64,000 nt of DNA from an uncultured Saprospiraceae bacterium (GTDB taxonomy: Bacteria > Bacteroidota > Bacteroidia > Chitinophagales > Saprospiraceae). The notes beneath the pieces are model-generated. The model worked only from the letters and a program-made list of their open reading frames with translations, searched no databases and was not told the origin of the DNA. The stretch lies in NCBI GenBank assembly GCA_938002665.1, contig CALLAE010000015.1:1-64000 (forward strand), written 5' to 3'. Position numbers and translations under genes: made by a program. Positions 28,766 to 38,076 of this stretch are shown in pieces. The stretch's first letter is position 1, and each line of letters starts with the position of its first letter.

Positions 28766-30676
28766 ATGATAAAGTATTATAGCGTTTTCTTTTTTTTGTT
28801 TCTGTCCTCCATCTCCTTTACCCAAGAGAATAGAACAATAGATGGTCAAAGGAACAATCCTGCTGAACCTAGTTGGGGTGCCACCGATGTTCCTTTAAAA
28901 AGAAAGACTTCTATCAATTACACAGATGGTTCTCAAGAAATAAATGATTCAGATCTACCCACTCCAAGACAGATTAGTAATAAGCTTTTTGAGCAAAATA
29001 CTGACTTTTTAGAGGCTCAGAGCCTCAGTGACTATGTGTGGTTATTCGGTCAATTTTTGGATCATGACATTTCTCTAGTGGAAAATGGTCACGAAACAAC
29101 GATTCTAGAGATACCTACAGATGATGAGTATTTCTCTTCTCAAACAATAATTCCGCTTTCTCGAAGTGAACATATGCCGGGCACAGGACAAGGTGCTGGT
29201 AATCCCAGGATGTACCAAAATAGGGTTACTTCGTTCATAGATGCTTCTAATGTCTACGGAAGTACCACAGAAAGAGCTAATTGGCTAAGGTCTTTCGAAG
29301 ATGGAAAGCTTAAAGTTTCCAAGAAATCAGTTCTAAATGAAGAGGTGTTGCCTTGGAATACAGTGACTGGAGAATTTAATGATCAGATAGATCTCTCTGC
29401 TGCCGCTACTATGGCGGACGATACGAGAAGCCTGAACAAATACTTCGTAGCTGGAGATGATAGAGCCAATGAAAACACCTTGCTTCTTTGCATGCATATA
29501 CTTTTTGTCAGAGAACATAATAGGCTATGTGATGAATTAAAGGATAGATACCCGTCATGGAATGACGAAAAATTATATCAGCGGGCTAGAAAGATGGTAG
29601 GTGCTTATCTACAGTCTATTACCTATAATGAGTGGCTACCTGCATTAGGTGTCTATCTGCCTGAATATCAAGGATATACAGCAAGCGTAGAGCCAACTAT
29701 TATGAATGTCTTTTCTGCTGCAGCTTTCAGGATAGGTCATACAATGATAGATGATGACATCATCAGAATAAACAATGATGGTGAGGTAATCCCAGCTGGA
29801 AATCTTAATCTGAAAGATGCATTTTTCCAACCAAGACAAATATTGGAGGCTCACGGAATAGATCCCTATTTTAAGGGTATGGGTACCCAAATCATGCAAG
29901 AGATGGATTGTAAGATGATCGGGGATTTAAGAAATTTCTTATTCCAAGGCCCATCGAATACAGGTCTAGACCTAGCATCTATAAATATTTTTAGAGGACG
30001 TGATAGAGGCTTACCAGATTATAACACCTTGAGAAAAGATTTTGGGTTAGCTAAGTTAAACTCGTTCGGTGATATGACTGATAACGCTGAAGATATAGCA
30101 GTGCTCACAGAGCTGTATGGATCAGTAGATAAGATAGATGCTTGGGTAGGTATGTTGACAGAACGGCATATAGATGAGTCAGCAGTCTTTGGAGAACTGG
30201 TTATGACTATCATCAAGGATCAGTTTAGAAACCTTAGGGATTGTGATAGATTCTACTTTGAGAATGATAAAACTTTCTCTCCGTCTGAGATAGCAGCAAT
30301 AAAGGCAACCACCATGCATGATATCATCATGAGAAATACCTCTATAACGCTGATGCAACCTAATGTTTTCGAAGCAATGCCGCATATGGATATTCCTAAT
30401 CTCGTTATAGAAGAGATAGCACTTGAGGCTCTTGTGTATCCTAATCCTGTAGACACTAAGACTACCGTTAAGATATATTCTGATAAAGAAATCCAGTCCT
30501 CTTACCAGCTAATCAATGATAATGGGCAGGTGCTTCAATCTGGAAGTCTAGACTTATATACTGGACAGGATAATTATCTAGAATTGTTCTTTGATGCCAC
30601 CTATGTTAAGGGGTACTATAGCCTATTGTTAGAAACAGAAGAAGGCCACACTGTACTCAAGCTAATCAAACAGTAA
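28766..30676 (+). CDS. Animal-type heme peroxidase with T9SS sorting domain
   Basis: 636 aa from the ATG at 28766 (an in-frame GTG at 28760 adds two residues). Signal peptide MIKYYSVFFFLFLSSISFTQ. The peroxidase domain (about 25-540) shows FGQFLDHDIS with the distal His, NVYGSTTERANWLR, AFRIGHTMIDDD with the proximal His, and NIFRGRDRGLPDYN, all diagnostic of the animal heme peroxidase (peroxidasin-like) superfamily. The last 80 residues (ALVYPNPVDTKTTVKIY) are a type A T9SS sorting domain, so it acts outside the cell, perhaps oxidising halides or phenols; the substrate is unknown. The asparaginase gene starts 64 bp downstream. Confidence 0.92.
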   Translation: MIKYYSVFFFLFLSSISFTQENRTIDGQRNNPAEPSWGATDVPLKRKTSINYTDGSQEINDSDLPTPRQISNKLFEQNTDFLEAQSLSDYVWLFGQFLDHDISLVENGHETTILEIPTDDEYFSSQTIIPLSRSEHMPGTGQGAGNPRMYQNRVTSFIDASNVYGSTTERANWLRSFEDGKLKVSKKSVLNEEVLPWNTVTGEFNDQIDLSAAATMADDTRSLNKYFVAGDDRANENTLLLCMHILFVREHNRLCDELKDRYPSWNDEKLYQRARKMVGAYLQSITYNEWLPALGVYLPEYQGYTASVEPTIMNVFSAAAFRIGHTMIDDDIIRINNDGEVIPAGNLNLKDAFFQPRQILEAHGIDPYFKGMGTQIMQEMDCKMIGDLRNFLFQGPSNTGLDLASINIFRGRDRGLPDYNTLRKDFGLAKLNSFGDMTDNAEDIAVLTELYGSVDKIDAWVGMLTERHIDESAVFGELVMTIIKDQFRNLRDCDRFYFENDKTFSPSEIAAIKATTMHDIIMRNTSITLMQPNVFEAMPHMDIPNLVIEEIALEALVYPNPVDTKTTVKIYSDKEIQSSYQLINDNGQVLQSGSLDLYTGQDNYLELFFDATYVKGYYSLLLETEEGHTVLKLIKQ

Positions 30677-30740
30677 TACTTGCATAAATTTTAATGTGAT
30701 ATATACCATCTTTTAGGATATCTTGCCTAAAAATGATGTT

Positions 30741-31703
30741 ATGTTGTCTCGCAGAAAATTCTCTGCAATCTTTGGATTGTCAGTCCTCAGCACAAATTTT
30801 GTAAAATGTGCATCTAGCTCTTCAACATCTAAAATACCTGGCAACCTTGTTATAAGCACCTGGGATAACCAGAGAGCTAATCAACTGGCCTTACACGAGC
30901 TAAACAATAACCCCTCTTATCTGCTAAATGCTGTTGAGTACGCCATAAAATCAGTAGAAGCAGATGCTGAAGACAGATCTGTAGGATATGGTGGTAGACC
31001 AGATAGAGAAGGCGAGGTGACTCTAGATGCCTGTATCATGGATAAAGATGGGAATGCTGGTTCTGTAACTTACCTAAAAGGCATAAAACATCCCATCTCA
31101 GTAGCACGAAGGATAATGGAAAAAACCCCACATGTGATGCTCTCAGGTGCAGGAGCACAGCAATTTGCCTTAGCAGAAGGCTTTGAAATTGAAAACTTGT
31201 TGTCAGAAGAGTCTCTGGCGGAGTATAAAGAATGGTTAGTTGAAAAAGAATACAAGCCTAAAGCCAACATAGAAAGACATGATACCATAGGTCTACTAGT
31301 CAAAAATAAGAATGGCGACCTGAGTGGTGGTTGTTCTACCAGTGGTATGGCTTATAAGATGGCTGGTAGGGTGGGAGACTCACCGATCTTGGGTGCTGGA
31401 CTCTTTGTAGATAATGAAATAGGATGTGCTACAGCCACTGGGGTAGGAGAGCTTGTTTTAAAGACTTGTGCTACTTTTTTGGCAGTAGAGTTGATGAGAG
31501 CTGGATTATCCCCTCAGAAGGCATGTGAGGCTGCGATAGAGAGAATAATCGCAAAATGTAAAACAGATGACATTCAGGTTGGCTTGATTGCGATGAATAA
31601 AGAAGGACAAATAGGAGCCTACAGTATCCAGCCGGGATTCGTTTATGCAATAACAGAGGAAACGGCTAGTAGAACAAAGGAGGTCAATTCATATTTCAAA
31701 TAG
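30741..31703 (+). CDS. Glycosylasparaginase-family N-terminal nucleophile hydrolase
   Basis: 320 aa from the ATG at 30741, chosen over a TTG at 30723 because it directly precedes SRRKFSAIFG, a twin-arginine-like signal, followed by VKCASS, a possible lipobox. The enzyme part matches N4-(beta-N-acetylglucosaminyl)-L-asparaginase: GYGGRPDREGEVTLDACIMD, HDTIGLLVKN with the nucleophile Thr182, STSGMAYKMAGRVGDSP and GAGLFVDNEIGCATATG. The precursor is expected to cleave itself before Thr182. It would split the asparagine-sugar bond of N-glycopeptides or related amides in the periplasm or envelope. Confidence 0.9.
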   Translation: MLSRRKFSAIFGLSVLSTNFVKCASSSSTSKIPGNLVISTWDNQRANQLALHELNNNPSYLLNAVEYAIKSVEADAEDRSVGYGGRPDREGEVTLDACIMDKDGNAGSVTYLKGIKHPISVARRIMEKTPHVMLSGAGAQQFALAEGFEIENLLSEESLAEYKEWLVEKEYKPKANIERHDTIGLLVKNKNGDLSGGCSTSGMAYKMAGRVGDSPILGAGLFVDNEIGCATATGVGELVLKTCATFLAVELMRAGLSPQKACEAAIERIIAKCKTDDIQVGLIAMNKEGQIGAYSIQPGFVYAITEETASRTKEVNSYFK

Positions 31704-31827
31704 TTCTAATGTTTAGTAAATACTAGGGTTTCAGCCTAAAATTGGCACCACATTTGCATCCTAAGGGCAGAAGCTGGACGTAGGTGTATTTACCTGCGGA
31801 GGTTTAGATGTATATAATAATAAACGA

Positions 31828-32496
31828 ATGTCCAAAATTTCTAGTGTTATAGTTGATAACCAAAGTATATTCAGAGCAGGCTTAAAAGCATTCTTTGAAA
31901 GTACCAGTGAGCCTTCTATAGAGATTATAGGAGAAGAAAAAAGTGCAGAAGGGCTGACTCTATTTTTACATAAGAATCTTGGTACAGAGCTGGTTTTTCT
32001 AGACTTAAATCTTCCTGATCAAGACGGCTTAGAACTTATTCCTCTAATAAGAAGGCAGTTTAAAAGCGTAAGGATCATGGTTCTGACTTCGTACAGTGAC
32101 TACAAGTTTGTAGGGCAAGCACTAAAGAATGGAGCTGATGGCTACATACTTAAGTCTAATGACCCCCAGGATCTATTAGAAGGTATAAAAGAGATTATGT
32201 CGGGCAATACTTACATAGCTCCAGGCCTGCATATAACACCACCTAATGGAAAACGACTCACTAATGGAAAAAAATCTTTGTACGAAGATCGTTTTGTCAT
32301 AAAACAAAAACTGACTAAGAGAGAACACGAAGTTCTAGAACTTATAACCCAAGCCAAGAATAATAAGGAAATAGCCAAAGAACTCTATATCAGCGACCAG
32401 ACTGTCGGTGTCCATAGAAAAAATATAATGCGAAAATTAGGTGTTAGGAACACCATCAATTTGATAAAATTTGCTCTAGAGAATCAATTAGTCTAG
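31828..32496 (+). CDS. NarL/LuxR-family response regulator
   Basis: 222 aa. Receiver domain (about 5-120) with phosphoacceptor Asp59 in LVFLDLNLPDQDG and the T/S and Lys switch residues (MVLTSYSD, YILKSND). A C-terminal LuxR helix-turn-helix (about 155-218) reads LTKREHEVLELI, NNKEIAKELYISDQTVGVHR. No histidine kinase is adjacent, so it is an orphan regulator here. It lies immediately upstream of the giant adhesin region in the same direction, which makes that region a possible target by position only. Confidence 0.92.
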   Translation: MSKISSVIVDNQSIFRAGLKAFFESTSEPSIEIIGEEKSAEGLTLFLHKNLGTELVFLDLNLPDQDGLELIPLIRRQFKSVRIMVLTSYSDYKFVGQALKNGADGYILKSNDPQDLLEGIKEIMSGNTYIAPGLHITPPNGKRLTNGKKSLYEDRFVIKQKLTKREHEVLELITQAKNNKEIAKELYISDQTVGVHRKNIMRKLGVRNTINLIKFALENQLV

Positions 32497-32605
32497 ACAA
32501 CTATAAGTTTAATTAAGAGTCTTTTCCCCTAAGCACTCTCCCTCTGATTTCTGAACAAGGTTAGAATTATAATCTATCAATAGGCGTAAGCCGCAACTGA
32601 TAACT

Positions 32606-35600
32606 ATGAGTATTATGAATGCGTTCAGAAATGCAGTTAATAAGCTGAATATGAAAAGCTTATCACTTCCTTTATTGGGAGTATTGTTGTTTTTGTCCAG
32701 TGCTAGTGGGCAGAACCTAGTCACTAATGGAGACTTTGAAACTGGAACACTGGCAGGTTGGACAACAACAATGACTGGGGCCAATACTGGTTATGTAGCA
32801 AACGATGGGTCCACATTTACTTCATGCGGAGGCGCATATGGATCTTGGGTAAGCCCAGTTCCAGTTATAGCAGGCACTTATAGTGTCTTGTATGATCATA
32901 CCGTAGGAGGAACAGCCTCTTTGGTGTCTGATGCACTTGTCCTACCTGAGGCTTGCAGTAGTCTTAAATATTCAATGGACATCACCTACGAAAGTCTAGC
33001 TCCACTAAGTGATATGTCACAGAATATTACTGTTAGTGTTTTGGATGCTACCATGGCTCCAATAGCAACATTTTATTCTCTGACTGGTTCAGGCTCTAGT
33101 GGTGCAACAGCCCAAGTACCTGCTTCGAATACCTGCCTTTTTCTTGATACTTCGACTGGTTCTGGTTCGGGAGCTTGGGGAGGTGGACAAACGGTACATC
33201 TTGGAATAGAAACTATAACCCAAGACGGTTGTTTGCCTCATCAAATCGATAATATAAGTCTTGTATGTCAAGACCCTTTTACTGCAATGGATATCGAACT
33301 CACAGATCCTTGCTATTGTGAGAATCCAGAGAACATTTTATTGCCAGGTGGACCATATTTATTTCATGACTATTTGCATGTGTCTACCACAGCAGGTTTA
33401 ACTATTAGTCTTGCTGCTAATGATGGAAACTTTGTAGATGCAACTAATACAGCTATTCCGGTGGGAACTGTCTTTGCTGAAGTAACACCAGGCGAATATG
33501 AATTAGAATTTTTTACTGCCTCAGGAGTAAGTGCTGATATAGAAGTAAGTTCGGGCTTTGGGTCGATTCCTTTTACAGCTGGAGGATGTATTTTTGAAAA
33601 TTGTTGTTCAGCGACTCTGGCTTGTAATGACAACGTTCAGATTTCGCTAGATTACTCATGTGAAGCAGAGCTCATACCTAACTTAATACTAAGTGGGAAC
33701 GGAATCGGATGTCCTGCTCAGGTAAGAATAAAAACAGAGAATGATGTTGTAGTAGATGCATCTACTGGTAGCGGATTTAATATTGTATATCCTGTAATAG
33801 GGTCAGAATACATAGGTAAGAGATGGAAAGCTGAAATCTTTGTAATGGATGCTACAGGTAATATCGTAGATGATTGCTGGGGGTATTTTACAGTAGAAGA
33901 TAAGCTGGCTCCGCAAATAACTTGTCTTGAAGATATTACAGTTTCGTGTAAGGATGATTTGGAGGCAATGACAACTAGCGTAAGTGATTTTAGTCTATGT
34001 ACTACTGGAACAGATACTGACCTGACTGATGTTGCGTTGACGACCTTAGTATTTGATGTTTCAGCTGGGTCATACAATGCATGGGAAATTATCAACTCTA
34101 TAAGTGTAGGAACGCCAGTTGCAGCAACTGCAAGTGGTGCTAAGTTTACTATAGATGGGGTAGATATTTCTATCCCCACGACTGGAACATTTCCAAATCT
34201 AGAGTACGACTTTACTGTAATAGAAGGTACTCTGGCATCTTACATTCCTACGATGACGATCACGTTACCTGATGCAGATTTGCCTGCAGGTGGAATCTGT
34301 ATGACGACACAAGCCACTTCTTTTGCAGCAATAAATGTTGCAGATAATTGTTCAAATTCAGAAATCTTAATTGGAAGAGATGAACTAGATAGTAACGATT
34401 GTGGACCATCAGGAATTACAGCTACAAGACTAATAGAATATATCGCAAGAGATGCAGGTGGACTAGTCTCAGTTCCATGTTCGTTTACTGTTTCATATGA
34501 AAAAGTACTGCTTGATGATGTAGATTTTCCTGCAGATTATACAGGCCAATGTTCTGACGGAGAAACCCCAGGAACCGATGTCACAGGTGTGCCGACGGTT
34601 GGAGGATGTGATCTTAGTCTAACAGAAAATCTTTGCAAATTCAATATCTCTTATACAGATGACAGAACAGACTCATCTTGTTCTGATTATACAATATTGA
34701 GAAAATGGGTAGTGCTAGATTGGTGTGCAGGGCAGCATAGACAAAGTTACCAGACTATAGAAATAAGTGATACTGAACCTCCTGTAGAGATGGGTTGTCC
34801 AGAGGATGATATTATAGTAGATGCGACATCAGGATGTTCTGGATCTTACACTTTTAAGCCATTGGATTCTTTGAATCAGTTTGGTTTGGTCTTTGTTCCA
34901 ACTGATTGTTCTACTATCTCATATCAAGGTGAGTTTTTGACAGCTGACGAAAGAGATGTAAACGAGGTAGACCAAGATTATAATCCTATGGGTAATCTAG
35001 GAAACAGTATGTTTTCAGCAACACTTCCTGTCGGTCAGAACTCGATCAAATATGTAGCAACTGATGCATGTGGTAATTCTACACAATGTACATTCGAAGT
35101 TATAGTAAGAGATAATCAGGCACCGATTCCAGTATGTGATCAGTACACGGCCGTCTCTCTTGATGATAGTGGCTGGGGTAGATTATATGGCCGCTCACTA
35201 GACGATGGATCTTATGATCAGTGTGGTGGTGAAGTAAGTTTTGAAGTGAGAAGAAATGATGCACCATGTGCGAGCCTGTCTGACTATGTCGGTGATGATA
35301 CTGTCTTCGGAGACTTTGTTCAGTTCTGTTGTTCAGAAGCCGGAGATACTGTAGAAACTATTCTAAAAGTAATAGACGAAGGGGGATTATATAACACTTG
35401 TACTGTAAATGTTGTTGTGCAAGATAAGCATGGTAACTTCAGTTTAGGTTGTCCGACTCCGCTGGTTGTAGAGACACCTTGTCTAGGAAGTCTGAATGAT
35501 ATTAAAGGTCTTTTTGGTTCTCCTTCTCCAAGTAATTCTTGTGGTGGTGTACCGACTTTTATAAGCGAAGATTCTGATGATGGTCTCGACGTTTGTGGTA

Positions 35601-37798
35601 CAGGTACTATTTCTAGAACATGGACAGCAGTCTATGGACAGGATACCACATCACAGACTTGTGTACAGAGTATAAATGTAACAGCATCAGGAACACTAAC
35701 AAGAAATTCTTTCAATCCTCCAGCTGCTAATCCGGTAGCTAATTGTGGAAATTATACAGAGGATAATGGTGATGGACCTAGTCTCAAGCCAGGAAGTAAC
35801 TTCTGCGGAGATGTAGGATTTACTTTTGAGGATAGTCCTTTCTTTAGTGTAGAAGGCTACTGTGTAAAAGTAATCAGAACATGGACAGCAATAGATTTCT
35901 GCAACTATGATATCGCTACTGGAGAAGGTTCATGGACATGGACTCAGACGATAAAAGTTTCTGACGATCAAGGACCAGAAATTACTGGTTGCCCAGATGA
36001 TATTACGGTCGTCGCATCAGGTGATGATTGCGAAGCACTAGTGAATGTGCCTATGCCGTCGGCAACTGACTTGTGTTTTGATAGAGAGTTGCCAGCCAGT
36101 TCTTTTGAGTGGACGCTTAGTGGATCAGCTTTTGATTCAGGAATAGGAAATACTGCATCAGATACCTTAGGTGTAGGAACTTATACTTTGGCCTGGGTAG
36201 CGACTGGCCTATGTGGAGTTGCTTCAGATGCGGATAGCTGTTCTTTCAATATAGTAGTGGAAGATAATAGTACACCTACACCATATTGTAGATCTACTGT
36301 TAATACTGTAATCTCTTCTGCCGACCCAGGTACTCTGCCTACTGTGGATATATGGGCAAGTGATTTTGACCTAGGAAGTGTAGATGATTGCGATGATAAT
36401 CTTAGTGTTTCTTTTAGTGGAACAGATCTTAATGATACTCAGAGAGTCTATGGATGTCATCAGTTAGGTTTCCATACTGTAGAAATATACTTCACTGATA
36501 GTAGTGGTAATCAGGACTTCTGTGTAGCAAGTGTACATATCCAAGCCAATGGTAACATCTGTGATACTATAGGCGCAAGAGCTATTAGAATAGAAGGAGA
36601 CGTCTATACTGAGAATCTTGAAATGATAGAAAATGTAGAGATAGGTCTTCAAGAAATGACTACTACCCAGATGAATATTGCCAATACTGATAGCCAAGGA
36701 CATTTTGCCTTTGAAAATATAGACAGTGGCGATGATTATCAATTACTGCCTACCAGTGCTGATGATTATCTGAATGGTGTTTCTACTTTAGACTTGATAA
36801 TGATTCAGCGTCATATTCTTGGTTTAGAGCAGTTAGATTCTCCATATAAGCTTATCGCCGCAGATATAAATGGAAGCGAAAATATCAATGGCTTAGATCT
36901 AATAGAGCTTAGAAAGCTAATCTTGGGTATCTATACGGAGCTTCCACAGAATGACAGCTGGAATTTTGTAGACGGAGCGCAGGTTTTTGTTGACCCATCG
37001 GCACCTTGGCCATTCACTAAGAAAATCGAGCTTAATCAACCTAGCCAAGACATGATGGAGAATGATTTTATCGCTGTTAAGATAGGTGATGTCAATTCTT
37101 CGGCAGAAATCAACAGTGCTGCAGGCCAGTTGAGTGAAAGATCAACTAAAGTAAGAATTCAGAATGAGGTGCATGCTGTTAAAGAAGGTCAAGAATACCT
37201 AATACCTATATATTTTGATCAAGATGTGACTGTCTATGGTCTCCAATTGGATTTAGAATTCAGAAATGATCTGAAAGTGGTGAATATAGAATCAGGAAAG
37301 CTAGATGTGTCTACTGGTAATGTATTGCTTAAAGAAGCGCAGCTTACGGTTAGTTATGATAAAGAATTTCTCTTTGACATAAAATCTCAGGAAGCATTAT
37401 TCTATGTTACTGTACTGACATCCAGTCATTTAGAGGGAAAAGTATTTGATTTTAAGAATGAGGGACTTCAAAATGAGTTGTATGGTGATAATTATGAGGT
37501 CATGGGAGTCAGTCTAGGAGATAACATTCCTTCTTTCGTAACTGAACTGAAGCAAAATGTGCCTAATCCCTTCGATGGATCTACTACAATAGAGTTTATC
37601 CTGCCTTCAGCGACTAATGTGACACTTAATGTTCTCAATCTGAATGGTAAGATTATTAAGTCTATTAAGGGGTATTATGAGTCTGGAAGACATGAGATTA
37701 CACTTTCAAGTGCGGATTTGAATGCAAAAGGGGTCTATTATTACCAGCTAGACACTGAAATCTACTCAGCTACTAAGAAAATGATACATATGGAGTAA
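32606..37798 (+). CDS. Giant T9SS adhesin with HYR-like modules, dockerin-like segment and cohesin-like domain
   Basis: 1730 aa. Signal peptide with an N-terminal extension (an internal ATG at 32651 would give the short form MKSLSLPLLGVLLFLSSASG). Residues about 36-210 are a jelly-roll, carbohydrate-binding-like domain (NLVTNGDFETGTLAGW). The middle is a chain of HYR-like cysteine-rich modules (CWGYFTVEDKLAPQITC, WVVLDWCAGQ, VRDNQAPIPVCDQY). Residues about 1385-1455 are dockerin-like, with NGVSTLDLIMIQRHILG and DINGSENINGLDLIELRK. A cohesin-like beta domain (about 1520-1645) and a type A T9SS sorting domain (about 1648-1730) end the protein. Probably a surface adhesin; paralogous to the proteins at 45586-52911 and 53194-57537. 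Confidence 0.88.
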   Translation: MSIMNAFRNAVNKLNMKSLSLPLLGVLLFLSSASGQNLVTNGDFETGTLAGWTTTMTGANTGYVANDGSTFTSCGGAYGSWVSPVPVIAGTYSVLYDHTVGGTASLVSDALVLPEACSSLKYSMDITYESLAPLSDMSQNITVSVLDATMAPIATFYSLTGSGSSGATAQVPASNTCLFLDTSTGSGSGAWGGGQTVHLGIETITQDGCLPHQIDNISLVCQDPFTAMDIELTDPCYCENPENILLPGGPYLFHDYLHVSTTAGLTISLAANDGNFVDATNTAIPVGTVFAEVTPGEYELEFFTASGVSADIEVSSGFGSIPFTAGGCIFENCCSATLACNDNVQISLDYSCEAELIPNLILSGNGIGCPAQVRIKTENDVVVDASTGSGFNIVYPVIGSEYIGKRWKAEIFVMDATGNIVDDCWGYFTVEDKLAPQITCLEDITVSCKDDLEAMTTSVSDFSLCTTGTDTDLTDVALTTLVFDVSAGSYNAWEIINSISVGTPVAATASGAKFTIDGVDISIPTTGTFPNLEYDFTVIEGTLASYIPTMTITLPDADLPAGGICMTTQATSFAAINVADNCSNSEILIGRDELDSNDCGPSGITATRLIEYIARDAGGLVSVPCSFTVSYEKVLLDDVDFPADYTGQCSDGETPGTDVTGVPTVGGCDLSLTENLCKFNISYTDDRTDSSCSDYTILRKWVVLDWCAGQHRQSYQTIEISDTEPPVEMGCPEDDIIVDATSGCSGSYTFKPLDSLNQFGLVFVPTDCSTISYQGEFLTADERDVNEVDQDYNPMGNLGNSMFSATLPVGQNSIKYVATDACGNSTQCTFEVIVRDNQAPIPVCDQYTAVSLDDSGWGRLYGRSLDDGSYDQCGGEVSFEVRRNDAPCASLSDYVGDDTVFGDFVQFCCSEAGDTVETILKVIDEGGLYNTCTVNVVVQDKHGNFSLGCPTPLVVETPCLGSLNDIKGLFGSPSPSNSCGGVPTFISEDSDDGLDVCGTGTISRTWTAVYGQDTTSQTCVQSINVTASGTLTRNSFNPPAANPVANCGNYTEDNGDGPSLKPGSNFCGDVGFTFEDSPFFSVEGYCVKVIRTWTAIDFCNYDIATGEGSWTWTQTIKVSDDQGPEITGCPDDITVVASGDDCEALVNVPMPSATDLCFDRELPASSFEWTLSGSAFDSGIGNTASDTLGVGTYTLAWVATGLCGVASDADSCSFNIVVEDNSTPTPYCRSTVNTVISSADPGTLPTVDIWASDFDLGSVDDCDDNLSVSFSGTDLNDTQRVYGCHQLGFHTVEIYFTDSSGNQDFCVASVHIQANGNICDTIGARAIRIEGDVYTENLEMIENVEIGLQEMTTTQMNIANTDSQGHFAFENIDSGDDYQLLPTSADDYLNGVSTLDLIMIQRHILGLEQLDSPYKLIAADINGSENINGLDLIELRKLILGIYTELPQNDSWNFVDGAQVFVDPSAPWPFTKKIELNQPSQDMMENDFIAVKIGDVNSSAEINSAAGQLSERSTKVRIQNEVHAVKEGQEYLIPIYFDQDVTVYGLQLDLEFRNDLKVVNIESGKLDVSTGNVLLKEAQLTVSYDKEFLFDIKSQEALFYVTVLTSSHLEGKVFDFKNEGLQNELYGDNYEVMGVSLGDNIPSFVTELKQNVPNPFDGSTTIEFILPSATNVTLNVLNLNGKIIKSIKGYYESGRHEITLSSADLNAKGVYYYQLDTEIYSATKKMIHME

Positions 37799-37842
37799 CC
37801 TAGAGGGTTATATGAGATATGTAAGAACGCATTTATAATATG

Positions 37843-37875
37843 AAAAAGGTCTTTTCTCTAAGGAAAGGCCTTTTT
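37843..37875 (+). terminator. Rho-independent terminator
   Basis: A 12-bp stem with one G-T pair (37843-37854 with 37864-37875) ends in five T residues, 44 bp past the adhesin stop. Confidence 0.8.
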
Positions 37876-38000
37876 GTATTCTACTTGTTGGCTACCAATG
37901 AATTACATATAATCGGATCATTTATGTATTTTATACCAATAAACTATAGGGCGCTACAAAAGATTCGTTGCTTACGTTAAAAATTTGTGGTTATTACTTG

Positions 38001-38008
38001 TACTTTTG
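38001..38008 (+). promoter_or_regulatory. Candidate -7 element for the cohesin-repeat gene
   Basis: TACTTTTG fits TAnnTTTG and ends 68 bp upstream of the ATG at 38077. No -33 TTG at the expected spacing. Confidence 0.35.
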
Positions 38009-38076
38009 TCTCTTTAATGAGAACCTAAGGTATATAGTGCCATTTTTCATTTATTTACCTTATAAAAATCCTGGAC

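Noticed and set aside
28628-28849. A 73-codon minus-strand frame at the peroxidase start
   Set aside because: It overlaps the peroxidase signal peptide region and has no recognisable features.
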